Shown: positions 42,841-51,482, counted from the first letter of the stretch. The stretch: 64,000 nucleotides of DNA from Thalassobius sp049116315 (GCA_049116315.1 JAGDZD010000015.1:1-64000); one strand, 5' to 3'. Notes: a model not told the origin generated them from the letters alone. A program made the numbers and translations.

Positions 42841-43799
42841 TCGCAGTCGCAGGATCAGGGGCTTTTGGCACGGCTTTGGCCATTTCGATGGCGGCCACCG
42901 GGCAGCCGGTTAAACTTTGGGCGCGCAGCGCAGAACATGCGGATGCGATGCGATCCGATCGCCAAAACACGGCGCGTCTGCCCGACATCCGCTTTCCCGA
43001 TAGCCTTGAGGTTATTTCTGAGCTGAGTGCGCTCAGCCCCAAGGCACCGGTCTTGTTGGCTGTGCCCATGCAAAAACTGCGTGCCATGGTCACCGAGCAC
43101 GGCGCGTCATTGGGACATCGGCCACTGGTGGCCTGCTGCAAAGGTGTCGAGCTGGAAACAGGCCAAGGCCCCGCAGCTTTGTTGACCCAGGTTGTGCCCA
43201 GCGCCACGGCCGCAATTTTGACCGGCCCAAGTTTTGCCACCGATATCGCGCGCGGCTTGCCCACTGCGCTGACGCTGGCCTGTGCAGATCCTGTCGTTGG
43301 CAAAGCATTGCAACACGCCATCACCACACCCAATCTGCGCCTGTACCGCACCACTGACACCATCGGGGCTGAATTGGGTGGCGCCCTTAAGAACGTTTTC
43401 GCAATTGCCGCCGGGGCGGTCATGGGGGCCGGGCTTGGCGAAAGCGCCCGTGCAGCCCTGATGACGCGCGGCTATACCGAAATGCAGCGGATGGCGTTGC
43501 AGCTGGGTGCGCGCAGTGAAACCTTGGCCGGGTTGTCAGGTTTTGGCGATCTGACGCTGACGTGCACCTCTTCTCAATCCCGCAATTATCGATTTGGCTT
43601 GGCCTTGGGTCAGGCCCAGGACTTTGACCCCAGCGTAACCGTCGAAGGGGCCGCAACAGCGCGCGCCGCGCTGGATCGCGCCAAAGCCATGAAGATCGAT
43701 ATGCCAATCACCCAAGCAGTTGTGGCCTTGCTGAACAGAGACATTGATTTATCTGTCGCAATGGACATGCTCTTATCACGCCCACTAAAGGAAGAATAA
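42837..43799 (+). CDS. gpsA: Glycerol-3-phosphate dehydrogenase [NAD(P)+]
   Basis: Makes sn-glycerol 3-phosphate for phospholipids. 320 residues. N-terminal NAD motif AGSGAFGTALA, the conserved GPSFATDIARGLPTA, catalytic Lys in GALKNVFAIAAG and the C-terminal TYG-like TRGYTEM segment. Coupled to tsaD by a four-base overlap; the YciI gene starts at the base after its stop. Confidence 0.97.
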   Translation: MIAVAGSGAFGTALAISMAATGQPVKLWARSAEHADAMRSDRQNTARLPDIRFPDSLEVISELSALSPKAPVLLAVPMQKLRAMVTEHGASLGHRPLVACCKGVELETGQGPAALLTQVVPSATAAILTGPSFATDIARGLPTALTLACADPVVGKALQHAITTPNLRLYRTTDTIGAELGGALKNVFAIAAGAVMGAGLGESARAALMTRGYTEMQRMALQLGARSETLAGLSGFGDLTLTCTSSQSRNYRFGLALGQAQDFDPSVTVEGAATARAALDRAKAMKIDMPITQAVVALLNRDIDLSVAMDMLLSRPLKEE

Positions 43800-44069
43800 A
43801 TGCTCGTAGCACTCATCGCCAAAGACAAAGCTGGCGCACTCGACATCCGCAAGGCAAACCGTGACGATCACTTGGCCTATATCAAATCAACCGGTGTGGT
43901 GGCCCAAGCGGGCCCGCTGTTGATCGATGGCGACATGGCCGGATCCTTGATCGTTCTGGATGTCGAATCCATGGAGGCGGCCAACGCTTGGGCTGCGAAT
44001 GACCCTTATGCCAACGCAGGTCTGTTCCAAAGTGTTGAGCTGATCGAATGGAAAAAGGTGGTCGGCTGA
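43800..44069 (+). CDS. YciI-family small protein
   Basis: 89-residue protein of the YciI/YCII fold. The family landmarks are RDDHLAYIKSTG near the middle with the conserved His, AGPLLIDGDMAGSLIV, and a terminal ANDPYANAGLF. Related proteins are small enzymes or ligand-binding dimers; no function is fixed. It starts right after the gpsA stop and overlaps the EVE gene by one base (TGATG), so it is translated as part of the tsaD-gpsA set. Confidence 0.88.
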   Translation: MLVALIAKDKAGALDIRKANRDDHLAYIKSTGVVAQAGPLLIDGDMAGSLIVLDVESMEAANAWAANDPYANAGLFQSVELIEWKKVVG

Positions 44070-44488
44070 TGCGGTACTGGCTGTTCAAATCTGAACCCTC
44101 CACCTGGAGCTGGCAGGACCAGATCAACAAGGGTGACGTCGGTGAAGAATGGGACGGCGTCCGCAACTATCAAGCTCGCAATTTCATGCGGGAAATGGCG
44201 CTTGGCGATCGTGGGTTTTTCTATCATTCACAGAAAGAAAAAGCGATCGTCGGCGTTGTTGAAGTCTGCGCTTTGGCGCATCAAGACAGCTCGACCGACG
44301 ATGAACGCTGGGACTGCGTCGATATCCGCGCTGTGGCCTCGGTGACAACGCCAATCACGCTTGACGCAATCAAGACCCATCCAGACCTCGGCGACATGGT
44401 TCTGATCAAGAACTCGCGCTTGTCGGTCCAGCCGGTCAGCGATGCGGAATGGGCCATTATTTGTGCCATGGCGGGTGTAAAACTCTAG
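44069..44488 (+). CDS. EVE-domain protein (PUA-like)
   Basis: 139-residue EVE domain. The start MRYWLFKSEPSTWSW and the motif EWDGVRNYQARNFMR are diagnostic. EVE domains are PUA-related and bind modified bases in DNA or RNA. The cage residues (Trp, Asn, Arg in WDGVRN) are kept. It is coupled to YciI and lies downstream of tsaD, so an RNA-modification link is plausible but unproven. ATG 44069 is preferred over an open frame beginning at 44048. Confidence 0.92.
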   Translation: MRYWLFKSEPSTWSWQDQINKGDVGEEWDGVRNYQARNFMREMALGDRGFFYHSQKEKAIVGVVEVCALAHQDSSTDDERWDCVDIRAVASVTTPITLDAIKTHPDLGDMVLIKNSRLSVQPVSDAEWAIICAMAGVKL

Positions 44489-44550
44489 CCGAACGGGTTT
44501 GGATCGGCCAATCTGCAACGCAGAAATGACTGCAAGCAGGAGACGATCCA

Positions 44551-44946
44551 ATGGAACTACTCAACGTTTTGGCCGCGGCAATTGCCAGCTACGCATTCGG
44601 AGCCGTCTGGTACATGACGCTCGCCAAACCGTGGATGGCCGCATCTGGAGTTGCCGTGGGTGACGATGGCCAACCCAAAAACCGCGCCAACCCAATTCCC
44701 TATATCGTATCCATCATCTGTACGATCATCGTGGCGGGTATGATGCGCCACGTCTTTAGCTTGGCCGGTATCGATTCCGCTGACAAAGGCTTGATTGCCG
44801 GTCTTGGCATTGGCCTATTTCTGGTGATGCCTTGGATCGCAACCAACTATACGTTTGCGGATCGCCCCAAGGCGTTGATCCTGATCGACGGCGGCTATGC
44901 CACAATCGGCTGCACAATTATTGGCTTGGTGCTGACGCTCTTCTAA
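44551..44946 (+). CDS. DUF1761-family membrane protein
   Basis: 131-residue membrane protein with about four hydrophobic segments (residues 4-24, 50-70, 80-98, 110-130) and the DUF1761 pattern: AFGAVWYMTLAKPWM near the start and a C-terminal LILIDGGYATIGCTIIGLVL. Function unknown. AGGAGA precedes the ATG. It converges with glmM with only 17 bases between stops. Confidence 0.8.
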   Translation: MELLNVLAAAIASYAFGAVWYMTLAKPWMAASGVAVGDDGQPKNRANPIPYIVSIICTIIVAGMMRHVFSLAGIDSADKGLIAGLGIGLFLVMPWIATNYTFADRPKALILIDGGYATIGCTIIGLVLTLF

Positions 44947-44954
44947 GGGCGTTT

Positions 44955-44975
44955 GCGGTTGCCTTAGGCAACCGC
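44955..44975. terminator. Hairpin containing the glmM stop codon in its loop
   Basis: Nine-base perfect arms GCGGTTGCC (44955-44963) and GGCAACCGC (44967-44975) around a three-base loop that is exactly the glmM stop codon. No T run. It may help separate the convergent DUF1761 and glmM transcripts. Confidence 0.4.
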
Positions 44976-46304
44976 CTCCACCGCTTTGCAGATCGATGTG
45001 ATGACTTCGTCCAGCAACGCTTGATCCTCTGATTCACCCATCACCCGGATCAACGGTTCGGTGCCGGATTTGCGGATCAGCAACCGGCCTTTGGTGCCGA
45101 TACGTTTTTCACCTTCGGCAATGGCATCCAGAACAATGTCTTCGTCCATCGGGGTTTTCCCCGCCGCATAGCGCACGTTTTTCAGTGTCTGCGGCACTGG
45201 TTCAAACACCTTCGTCAACGCGCTGGCCTTTTTGCCGGTTTCAACCAAAGCCTTTAGGACCTGCAGAGCGGCGATAAGCCCGTCCCCCGTGGTTGCATGA
45301 TCCGTCATCACGATATGGCCAGATTGCTCCCCGCCAAGGTTAAACCCCTGTGCCCGCATCTTTTCGACAACATAGCGATCCCCAACGGCGGTGCGCTCCA
45401 GGGCAATGCCTTGGCTGGCCAGATAGCGCTCTAGCCCAAGGTTGGACATCACCGTTGCCACCAAGGTATCGCCTTGCAACAATCCGTCTTGCTTCCAGCT
45501 TGACGCAATCAAAGCCATGATCTGATCGCCATCCGCTTGATTGCCGTTTTCATCCAGAATGATGACACGATCCGCGTCTCCATCCAGGCAGATGCCCAAG
45601 TTGGCCCGAGTTTCGCGGATCTTCTGCGAGGCCATTTTTGTATCTGTCGAACCACAGCCATCATTGATGTTGCGGCCATTTGGCGTCACGCCAACGGGAA
45701 TGACCTCGGCGCCAAGTTCCCAAAGGATGGCGGGTGCGGCCTTATAGGCGGCCCCATTTGCGCAATCCAAGACGACCCGTAGCCCATCCAAGCGCAGCTT
45801 GTTTGGGAAGGTGGTTTTGGCATATTCGACATAGCGGCCCAGCGCGTCATCAATCCGTTTAGCGCGTCCAATGTTTTCGGGATTGGCCAAGCGGGCGCCT
45901 TCTTCCAGAATACGCTCGATCTCGTCTTCGGCTTCATCCGACAGTTTGAACCCATCCGGGCCAAAGAATTTAATCCCGTTGTCAAACGCTGGATTGTGGC
46001 TGGCAGAAATCATCACACCAACATCCGCGCGCATGGAATGGGTGAGAAACCCAACCGCCGGCGTGGGCATCGGGCCCAACAGCAAAACGTTCATGCCGGT
46101 CGAGGTGAACCCAGCGGTCAGTGCGTTTTCCAACATATAGCCAGACAGACGGGTGTCTTTGCCGATAACAACCCGGTGTTCGTTTTGATCCCGACGGAAA
46201 TAGCGCCCCGCCGCTGCGCCCAATCGCATCGCCAGTTCCGCAGTCATTGGGTAAGTATTGGTGAGACCGCGCACACCATCGGTGCCAAACAAAGACCGCG
46301 TCAT
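44964..46304 (-). CDS. glmM: Phosphoglucosamine mutase
   Basis: Turns glucosamine-6-P into glucosamine-1-P for UDP-GlcNAc, feeding peptidoglycan and lipid A. 446 residues. FGTDGVRG start, phospho-serine S102 in ISASHNP, metal loop LDGDADR, sugar loop GGEQSGH and phosphate loop RKSGTEPLIRVM. In many alphaproteobacteria folP lies directly upstream; here a 436-base gap occupies that place. CGGAA lies before the ATG. Confidence 0.97.
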   Translation of the reverse strand: MTRSLFGTDGVRGLTNTYPMTAELAMRLGAAAGRYFRRDQNEHRVVIGKDTRLSGYMLENALTAGFTSTGMNVLLLGPMPTPAVGFLTHSMRADVGVMISASHNPAFDNGIKFFGPDGFKLSDEAEDEIERILEEGARLANPENIGRAKRIDDALGRYVEYAKTTFPNKLRLDGLRVVLDCANGAAYKAAPAILWELGAEVIPVGVTPNGRNINDGCGSTDTKMASQKIRETRANLGICLDGDADRVIILDENGNQADGDQIMALIASSWKQDGLLQGDTLVATVMSNLGLERYLASQGIALERTAVGDRYVVEKMRAQGFNLGGEQSGHIVMTDHATTGDGLIAALQVLKALVETGKKASALTKVFEPVPQTLKNVRYAAGKTPMDEDIVLDAIAEGEKRIGTKGRLLIRKSGTEPLIRVMGESEDQALLDEVITSICKAVEAVA

Positions 46305-46526
46305 ATCAGTTCCGTCATCCTGTGAAGGTAAAGTGGTTGGACCTTCCTATGCGGCGCGACACGTGCTGTCCAGAATATGGACCCGCTATTGGGGTGGATT
46401 GTCGGTGACATCCCCCGCAAGGACCCGGAAAACAGCCGATTTGTGCCGAAATCCCTTTTGAACTGAAACACTCTGTAACACCGCAGCAGCGATCGGTGCC
46501 ACGGGCGATGTTCGAAGTCTCTGAGA

Positions 46527-46559
46527 TAAAAGAGGGGGCCAGCCTTGGACTGACCCCCT
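46527..46559 (-). terminator. Orphan terminator, possible end of a minus-strand sRNA
   Basis: On the minus strand AGGGGG-T-CAG pairs with CTG-G-CCCCCT and is followed by CTTTTATC. No gene ends within 130 bases upstream other than DUF2853, which has its own terminator at 46690, so this may close a separate short transcript. Confidence 0.5.
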
Positions 46560-46683
46560 GCTCCCCGCGTGCTCCCAACTCACCACACGAAAAACGAATC
46601 TGGGGCCGGTCGTCCTGACTCGGCATAGAACTAAGCTACTGCCACCGTGGCAAATCACCAACCATCAAGTACCTAAAATACGG

Positions 46684-46716
46684 TACAAAAAACGCCCGAA
46701 GCAGCTTCGGGCGTTT
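46684..46716 (-). terminator. Terminator of the DUF2853 gene
   Basis: Eleven-base arms AAACGCCCGAA (46690-46700) and TTCGGGCGTTT (46706-46716) with a five-base loop and further A's to the left, giving a T run on the minus strand. 25 bases after the stop. Confidence 0.88.
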
Positions 46717-46740
46717 CAAATTCTCAAACTATAAAAGGGC

Positions 46741-47082
46741 TTAGCCGTAGATGGCTTCTTTTCCAAAGTGCTTTGTCAGCATGTAATAAACCACGGCGCG
46801 GTACTTGTTACGCTCCGAGCGGCCATAGGTTTCGATAACCGAGTTGATTGCTTCCATCAGCTCTGGGCCGTCAGCCAACCCAAGTTTCTTGATCAGAAAG
46901 TTGTCTTTGACAGTTTCCAATTCCGACGGCTGTGTCGCCGCAACAGTCGAGGCATCTGCGTTGTAAATCGCAGGACCACAGCCAATGGTGACTTTGGTCA
47001 ACAGGGCCATATCAGGCTCCATGCCGCATTTGGATTTCAAGTCTTCAGCGTATTGCGCAATCAAATCGTCGCGTTTTCCCAT
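46741..47082 (-). CDS. DUF2853-family protein
   Basis: 113-residue soluble helical protein. The DUF2853 pattern is present: KRDDLIAQYAEDLKSKCG at the start, PDMALLTKVTIGCGPAIYN in the middle and YRAVVYYMLTKHFGKE at the end. Structural members are small all-helical dimers; function is not known. It is monocistronic, with its own terminator. Confidence 0.85.
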   Translation of the reverse strand: MGKRDDLIAQYAEDLKSKCGMEPDMALLTKVTIGCGPAIYNADASTVAATQPSELETVKDNFLIKKLGLADGPELMEAINSVIETYGRSERNKYRAVVYYMLTKHFGKEAIYG

Positions 47083-47207
47083 GACGTTCTCCCGTCCCTA
47101 ATTCCCCGGGGTTATTCCCCTCAATATCGACACAGTAATTAGATTTATTTTATTCACAAAGGAAAACATTGCGTCTTTTTCCCCCTAAATTGACGACGTT
47201 GGGGCGG

Positions 47208-48086
47208 TTAAGGGTTTGGCGCTTTGGCTGGGACCGTGGGCGCATGCCCTTCTATCCAGCTGCGATGTTGCGCAAAGGTGCGATAGAGCAGGTCTAACAA
47301 CACCCGCACCCGCGGATTGTCCCGCAGATCGGCATGGGTCAGAACCCAAATTTCCATGTCAGGCAGCAGCTCAAATTCCGGAACACGCACCAATTCCGGG
47401 TCATTTTCGCCCTCAAAACAGGGCAAATAACCGATCCCCTGACCCTGCCGCAACATTTGCGCCACAACTGATACCGTAGAGCCAACAAATGCGGTTCTGG
47501 CCCCCAGCACGGGTTTCAAAGCAGGTGCATAGTCAAGCGCAATCCAGCGATCAACGCCGGGGCGATTGTTCAGATAGCCGGGGGTGGCATAGATCGCCAG
47601 AGGGCTTTGCGCCACCATCCGGCCCACCGCATTTTCAGGTGGCTCGCGCGTGATCCGCACAATGATATCCGCCTCGCGCCGGTTGAGGTTTTTAAGCCCC
47701 GCTGTGGTTTCAACATTCAACTCGATCAAAGGATGCTGTGTCAGAAACTCTGCAATCGGTGCAGCCAACAGCTTGGCATACAGCTCCTCCATTGCAGACA
47801 GTCGCACCAAACCAGCAACGCTGCTTTCTTGTCCAAAGGCTGTGCGATCAATCGCATGCACCGAAGCGGCAATTTCTTCGGTTAGATCAACCAAACTTTG
47901 CCCAAAGGCGGTCAGTTCAAACCCCTCTTGGCGGCGCTCAAACAGCATGCCGCCCAGATCCTCTTCGAGGGCCCGGATACGGCGCGACACGGTGGCATGG
48001 GTGGTGCCCAAGCTGATCGCCGCTGCGCGCACCGATTTTGCCGCCACCATGGCGTGAAATATACGCAGATCATCCCAGTTCTTCAT
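47208..48086 (-). CDS. LysR-family transcriptional regulator
   Basis: 292-residue LysR regulator. Residues 1-60 form the winged HTH (LRIFHAMVAAKSVRAAAISLGTTHATVSRRIRALEEDLG); residues 90-290 form the co-inducer domain. The target is probably its own promoter and the small divergent gene at 48182, with an inverted repeat at 48087-48111 in between. Effector unknown. Confidence 0.9.
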   Translation of the reverse strand: MKNWDDLRIFHAMVAAKSVRAAAISLGTTHATVSRRIRALEEDLGGMLFERRQEGFELTAFGQSLVDLTEEIAASVHAIDRTAFGQESSVAGLVRLSAMEELYAKLLAAPIAEFLTQHPLIELNVETTAGLKNLNRREADIIVRITREPPENAVGRMVAQSPLAIYATPGYLNNRPGVDRWIALDYAPALKPVLGARTAFVGSTVSVVAQMLRQGQGIGYLPCFEGENDPELVRVPEFELLPDMEIWVLTHADLRDNPRVRVLLDLLYRTFAQHRSWIEGHAPTVPAKAPNP

Positions 48087-48111
48087 GGATCAAATTTGTA
48101 CCACTTGATCC
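48087..48111. promoter_or_regulatory. Inverted repeat next to the LysR start codon
   Basis: GGATCAA (48087-48093) and TTGATCC (48105-48111), seven-base perfect arms with an 11-base spacer. It immediately abuts the LysR ATG, as expected of an autoregulatory LysR site shared with the divergent gene. Confidence 0.45.
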
Positions 48112-48181
48112 CATTTTTGTACAGTTTCAATCCAACCTGCAATCTCTGACAGTGAGGCCACCTCATCAAACAGGAGCCAAC

Positions 48182-48472
48182 ATGGCCTACGAAGTACACT
48201 TAGTCTCTGCGGAAATCCGGGACGTTTTGGACGGCAAGATGACCCTTGCTCTGGTCCACGAAGGGCAACGCGCCGCAGAAATTTCCTACAGCTGGACAGA
48301 TGAACATTACACCGGGACGTTCCACGGTTTGGCCTCAGCGATGCCAATCCCGATGCATCCCATCGACTTTGTTCATGGACCGCTCAAAGAAGTCCTCAAA
48401 TTGAAAACCGACAAGCACAAGTTCGCGAGTGACGTTTTTCAAGATAACCTCATCTATTTTGGCGCAGCGTAA
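48182..48472 (+). CDS. Hypothetical protein, 96 aa
   Basis: Small soluble protein beginning MAYEVHLVSAEIRDVLDGK, with an AGGAG ribosome site. It has no signal peptide or membrane segment, contains several His and Asp residues in the second half (MPMHPIDFVHGPLKEV reads in that region as PIPMHPIDFVHG), and ends IYFGAA. I do not recognise the family. It is divergent from the LysR gene and 13 bases before the next gene, so it is a likely LysR target. Confidence 0.65.
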   Translation: MAYEVHLVSAEIRDVLDGKMTLALVHEGQRAAEISYSWTDEHYTGTFHGLASAMPIPMHPIDFVHGPLKEVLKLKTDKHKFASDVFQDNLIYFGAA

Positions 48473-48485
48473 TAGGATTAACACA

Positions 48486-49127
48486 ATGAAAAATATCATT
48501 AAAACTGCCACAACATCGATGTTGATCCTTTGTGGATCTGCCGCCGTTTCAGCCCCTCAGGGTTCAGCGATTATCGCGTTTTCCGCAAACAATGACGGTC
48601 TGTCCGCGCAAGCAGCGTCAGATTTGGACTGCACAATTCTGCGCGCTGGCGACATCCAATTCCATCAGGGTCCAATGCAGGTTGGCGCGCCCAAGTCCTT
48701 TACAGTGTTGGAGTGTGACGCCCCCATTCTGTCGGATCCCGCTGCGCGGTCTTTGCTGTCTGACACGCTGTCAGTATTTGAAGGTGACCTGGCCAAGCTG
48801 ACCGCAATCGACAAGGTTGACGGGCGCCAATACATCCTGAAACTAAGCACCTATAACAATCTGGATTTGGATGGCCGCGACGCCGAGCTTATCAGTCTTG
48901 ATACCGAAGGGCGCAGCCGAGAGGGCCGTTGGGAAACTGAATTTTTTCTGAATGTGGATGATGCAATGGGGGCCCCGACGTTGGACGAGGTTGTGGTGCT
49001 GTCTTACGACTCCGCCGAAGTTGCCGACAAATTTCGCAACGACAATCAAGACCTTCTCGAGATGGTGGGGCGGTTCAACCACAATCATCTGATTGATTTT
49101 GTCTACTTGGGTGGCGCCGCCAAATAG
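48486..49127 (+). CDS. Hypothetical exported protein, 213 aa
   Basis: Begins with a signal peptide (KNIIKTATTSMLILCGSAAVSA). The mature part has two Cys (LDCTILR and LECDAP) that could form a disulfide, and alternating strands and helices with no motif I recognise. The ATG at 48486 follows AGGATT. It probably shares the transcript with the 96-residue gene upstream. Periplasmic location is inferred from the signal peptide. Confidence 0.65.
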   Translation: MKNIIKTATTSMLILCGSAAVSAPQGSAIIAFSANNDGLSAQAASDLDCTILRAGDIQFHQGPMQVGAPKSFTVLECDAPILSDPAARSLLSDTLSVFEGDLAKLTAIDKVDGRQYILKLSTYNNLDLDGRDAELISLDTEGRSREGRWETEFFLNVDDAMGAPTLDEVVVLSYDSAEVADKFRNDNQDLLEMVGRFNHNHLIDFVYLGGAAK

Positions 49128-49301
49128 GCATGCACCAACTGCGTCGCGCGCGCTGCTCTATGGGGCGATGGGCGCGACGTTTGGAAATACCTTGGATCTC
49201 CCTATGCCAACCTGCACAGGGGGATTGCCTAGATGAGCAATATTGCACGCCTCTGTCCTGCGTTAGTCACACCCAACTTTCACAAGACAAATGAGGTTAT
49301 G

Positions 49302-49946
49302 ATGAAATACTTCTACGATCCCCGCTCTGGCAGCTGTCGCCGCACGAGCACTGTTCTCAAGCACCTTGGTCTGGAGGCTGAATGGATTTTTCTGGATCTG
49401 ATAAAGCAAGACCACAAGGCCCCGGACTATGTTGCGCTTAACCCCAACGCTCAACTGCCGATCCTGCAAGATGGGGATGTCGTGCTTTGGGAAGCTTCAG
49501 CCATCGCGATCTACTTGTGCGAAAAAGCTGGCGACACCACGTTGTGGCCCCAAGGCGCCGAGCGCGATCAAGTGACCAAATGGATGTTCTGGGCTGCTGA
49601 ACATTTCCGCCAACCCGCCCCCGCCTACTTCGAAGAGAACTTTATCGCAAAGCTGATGGGCGCAAGCCCAGATGCGGCGCGACTGTCGTATGCCAAAGCC
49701 ACATTGGACCGCTACGGTCCGATTTTGGACGCCCATCTGGCGCACTCAGATTTCGTTGTTGGAGCCGCGCCAACTTTGGCGGATCTGGACCTTGCCGCAC
49801 CACTCAGCCAAATGCCGCGATCCAAGGTGCCCTATGACGCTTATCCAAACATCATGGCCTGGTCGGAACGTCTGGCAAATGCAGTGCCTGCTTGGGCCGA
49901 AACCGGCAAAGAGCTGAACGATCAACTGGATAGTTTGGTCGCTTAG
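49302..49946 (+). CDS. Glutathione S-transferase family protein
   Basis: 214-residue GST. N-terminal thioredoxin domain: YFYDPRSGSCRRTSTVLKHL with the active-site Ser/Cys region, then NPNAQLPILQDGD (cis-Pro) and LWEASAIAIYLCEK, which binds the glutathione gamma-Glu. The C-terminal helical domain includes DFVVGAAPTLADLDLAAPL. Closest to theta/beta-like bacterial GSTs. ATG 49302 has GAGG at five bases; a longer frame from 49233 has none. Substrate unknown. Confidence 0.9.
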   Translation: MKYFYDPRSGSCRRTSTVLKHLGLEAEWIFLDLIKQDHKAPDYVALNPNAQLPILQDGDVVLWEASAIAIYLCEKAGDTTLWPQGAERDQVTKWMFWAAEHFRQPAPAYFEENFIAKLMGASPDAARLSYAKATLDRYGPILDAHLAHSDFVVGAAPTLADLDLAAPLSQMPRSKVPYDAYPNIMAWSERLANAVPAWAETGKELNDQLDSLVA

Positions 49947-49970
49947 GCCACCATCGATTGCACATAAGAA

Positions 49971-50005
49971 AGCCCCGGATCCTAGGACAGGATCCGGGGC
50001 TTTTT
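49971..50005. terminator. Bidirectional terminator between GST and ahcY
   Basis: Thirteen-base perfect arms AGCCCCGGATCCT (49971-49983) and AGGATCCGGGGCT (49989-50001), five-base loop, TTTTT on the plus side and CTTTCTTATG on the minus side. Confidence 0.93.
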
Positions 50006-50023
50006 AACGCAAATCCGGTTTGC

Positions 50024-51418
50024 TTAGTAGCGATAGTGCTCGGGCTTGAACGGGCCTTCGCTGTTGACGCCGATGTAGTCCGCTTGCTCTGTGCTCAACT
50101 TGCTCAGCTTAACGCCGATCCGTTCCAGATGCAGACGCGCCACTTTTTCATCCAGGTGCTTTGGCAGTATGTAGACGTCATTCTTGTACTCATCGCCCTT
50201 GGTCCACAGCTCGATCTGAGCCAGAACTTGGTTGGTAAAGCTTGCTGACATCACAAACGATGGGTGGCCTGTCGCGTTGCCAAGGTTCAACAAACGACCT
50301 TCAGACAGCAGGATGATACGACTGCCGGATGGCATTTCGATCATGTCCACTTGTTCTTTGATGTTGGTCCATTTGTGATTCTTCAGCGCTGCAACTTGGA
50401 TTTCGTTGTCGAAGTGTCCAATGTTGCCAACAATCGCCATATCCTTCATCGCTCGCATGTGCTCGATCCGGATGATGTCTTTGTTCCCAGTGGTGGTGAT
50501 AAAGATGTCGGCATCTGCCACAGCATCTTCCAATGTCAGCACTTCGAACCCGTCCATTGCGGCCTGAAGGGCGCAGATTGGATCAACTTCGGTGACTTTC
50601 ACCCGTGCACCGGCACCTTGCAATGACGCAGCACAGCCTTTGCCCACATCGCCGTACCCACAAACAACAGCCACTTTGCCGGCCATCATTGTATCAGTTG
50701 CGCGACGGATCCCATCAACCAGCGATTCTTTACAGCCATATTTGTTGTCGAATTTCGACTTGGTGACAGAATCGTTCACGTTGATCGCAGGGAAGGGCAG
50801 ATGACCCGATTTCACCAACTCATACAGACGGTGCACGCCTGTGGTGGTTTCTTCGGAAACACCTTTGATCATTTCACGCTGTTTGGTGAACCAACCGGGG
50901 GATGCTGCCATCCGTTTTTTGATCTGCGCAAAGAAGGCAACTTCTTCTTCAGAAGTTGGAACTTCGATCAGGTCGGTTTCACCGGCCTCAACGCGAGCGC
51001 CAATCAGGATGTACATGGTCGCATCGCCACCATCATCCAAGATCATGTTGCAGCCACCTTCTTCGAAAAAGAAGATACGGTCCGCATAATCCCAATATTC
51101 TTCGAGGGTTTCGCCTTTGATAGCGAATACCGGGGTGCCGCCAGCAGCAATTGCAGCCGCCGCATGGTCCTGAGTTGAAAAGATGTTGCAGGACGCCCAG
51201 CGCACATCAGCGCCCAAGTCGACCAGCGTTTCAATCAGAACAGCCGTTTGGATGGTCATATGAAGCGACCCTGCAATCCGTGCACCCTTCAACGGTTTGC
51301 TGTCGCCGTACTCTTTACGTAGGGCCATCAGGCCCGGCATCTCTGTTTCTGCAATGTCGAGTTCTTTACGCCCGAACTCTGCCAGAGAGATGTCTTTAAT
51401 GATATAATCGTTTGCCAT
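50024..51418 (-). CDS. ahcY: S-adenosylhomocysteine hydrolase
   Basis: Splits S-adenosylhomocysteine to adenosine and homocysteine, keeping methylation reactions going. 464 residues. Substrate region CNIFSTQDHAAAAI, the NDSVTKSKFDN loop, NAD motif VVCGYGDVGKGCA, ITTTGNKDI and GNATGHPSFVMS. The long form (about 464) is usual for proteobacteria. A hairpin overlaps its ribosome site and a CtrA-type box lies 65 bases upstream. Confidence 0.97.
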   Translation of the reverse strand: MANDYIIKDISLAEFGRKELDIAETEMPGLMALRKEYGDSKPLKGARIAGSLHMTIQTAVLIETLVDLGADVRWASCNIFSTQDHAAAAIAAGGTPVFAIKGETLEEYWDYADRIFFFEEGGCNMILDDGGDATMYILIGARVEAGETDLIEVPTSEEEVAFFAQIKKRMAASPGWFTKQREMIKGVSEETTTGVHRLYELVKSGHLPFPAINVNDSVTKSKFDNKYGCKESLVDGIRRATDTMMAGKVAVVCGYGDVGKGCAASLQGAGARVKVTEVDPICALQAAMDGFEVLTLEDAVADADIFITTTGNKDIIRIEHMRAMKDMAIVGNIGHFDNEIQVAALKNHKWTNIKEQVDMIEMPSGSRIILLSEGRLLNLGNATGHPSFVMSASFTNQVLAQIELWTKGDEYKNDVYILPKHLDEKVARLHLERIGVKLSKLSTEQADYIGVNSEGPFKPEHYRY

Positions 51419-51426
51419 CAGAGTGG

Positions 51427-51452
51427 CTCCTTGCTAGCGCTCCTAAGCAAGG
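51427..51452 (-). promoter_or_regulatory. Hairpin overlapping the ahcY ribosome site
   Basis: On the minus strand CCTTGCT pairs with AGCAAGG (51452-51446 with 51435-51429), and the 3' arm is part of AAGGAG, the ribosome site eight bases before the ATG. When folded it would hide the site. A translational switch is possible; it does not match a riboswitch class I know. Confidence 0.4.
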
Positions 51453-51482
51453 CAGATAGCACTCGACTCACGTTCAGACAAC

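Larger units (their letters stand above)
46305..46740. other. Intergenic region between glmM and DUF2853, possible small RNA
   Basis: 436 bases without a convincing gene; open frames here give atypical proteins. It holds the glmM promoter, a perfect palindrome TGCCAC-C-GTGGCA (46640-46652), a minus-strand terminator-like hairpin with no gene before it (46527-46559), and the DUF2853 terminator (46690-46716). Confidence 0.55.

Noticed and set aside
46315..46626. 103-codon minus-strand frame upstream of glmM
   Set aside because: It overlaps the glmM promoter and a terminator hairpin, and its translation resembles no protein family.
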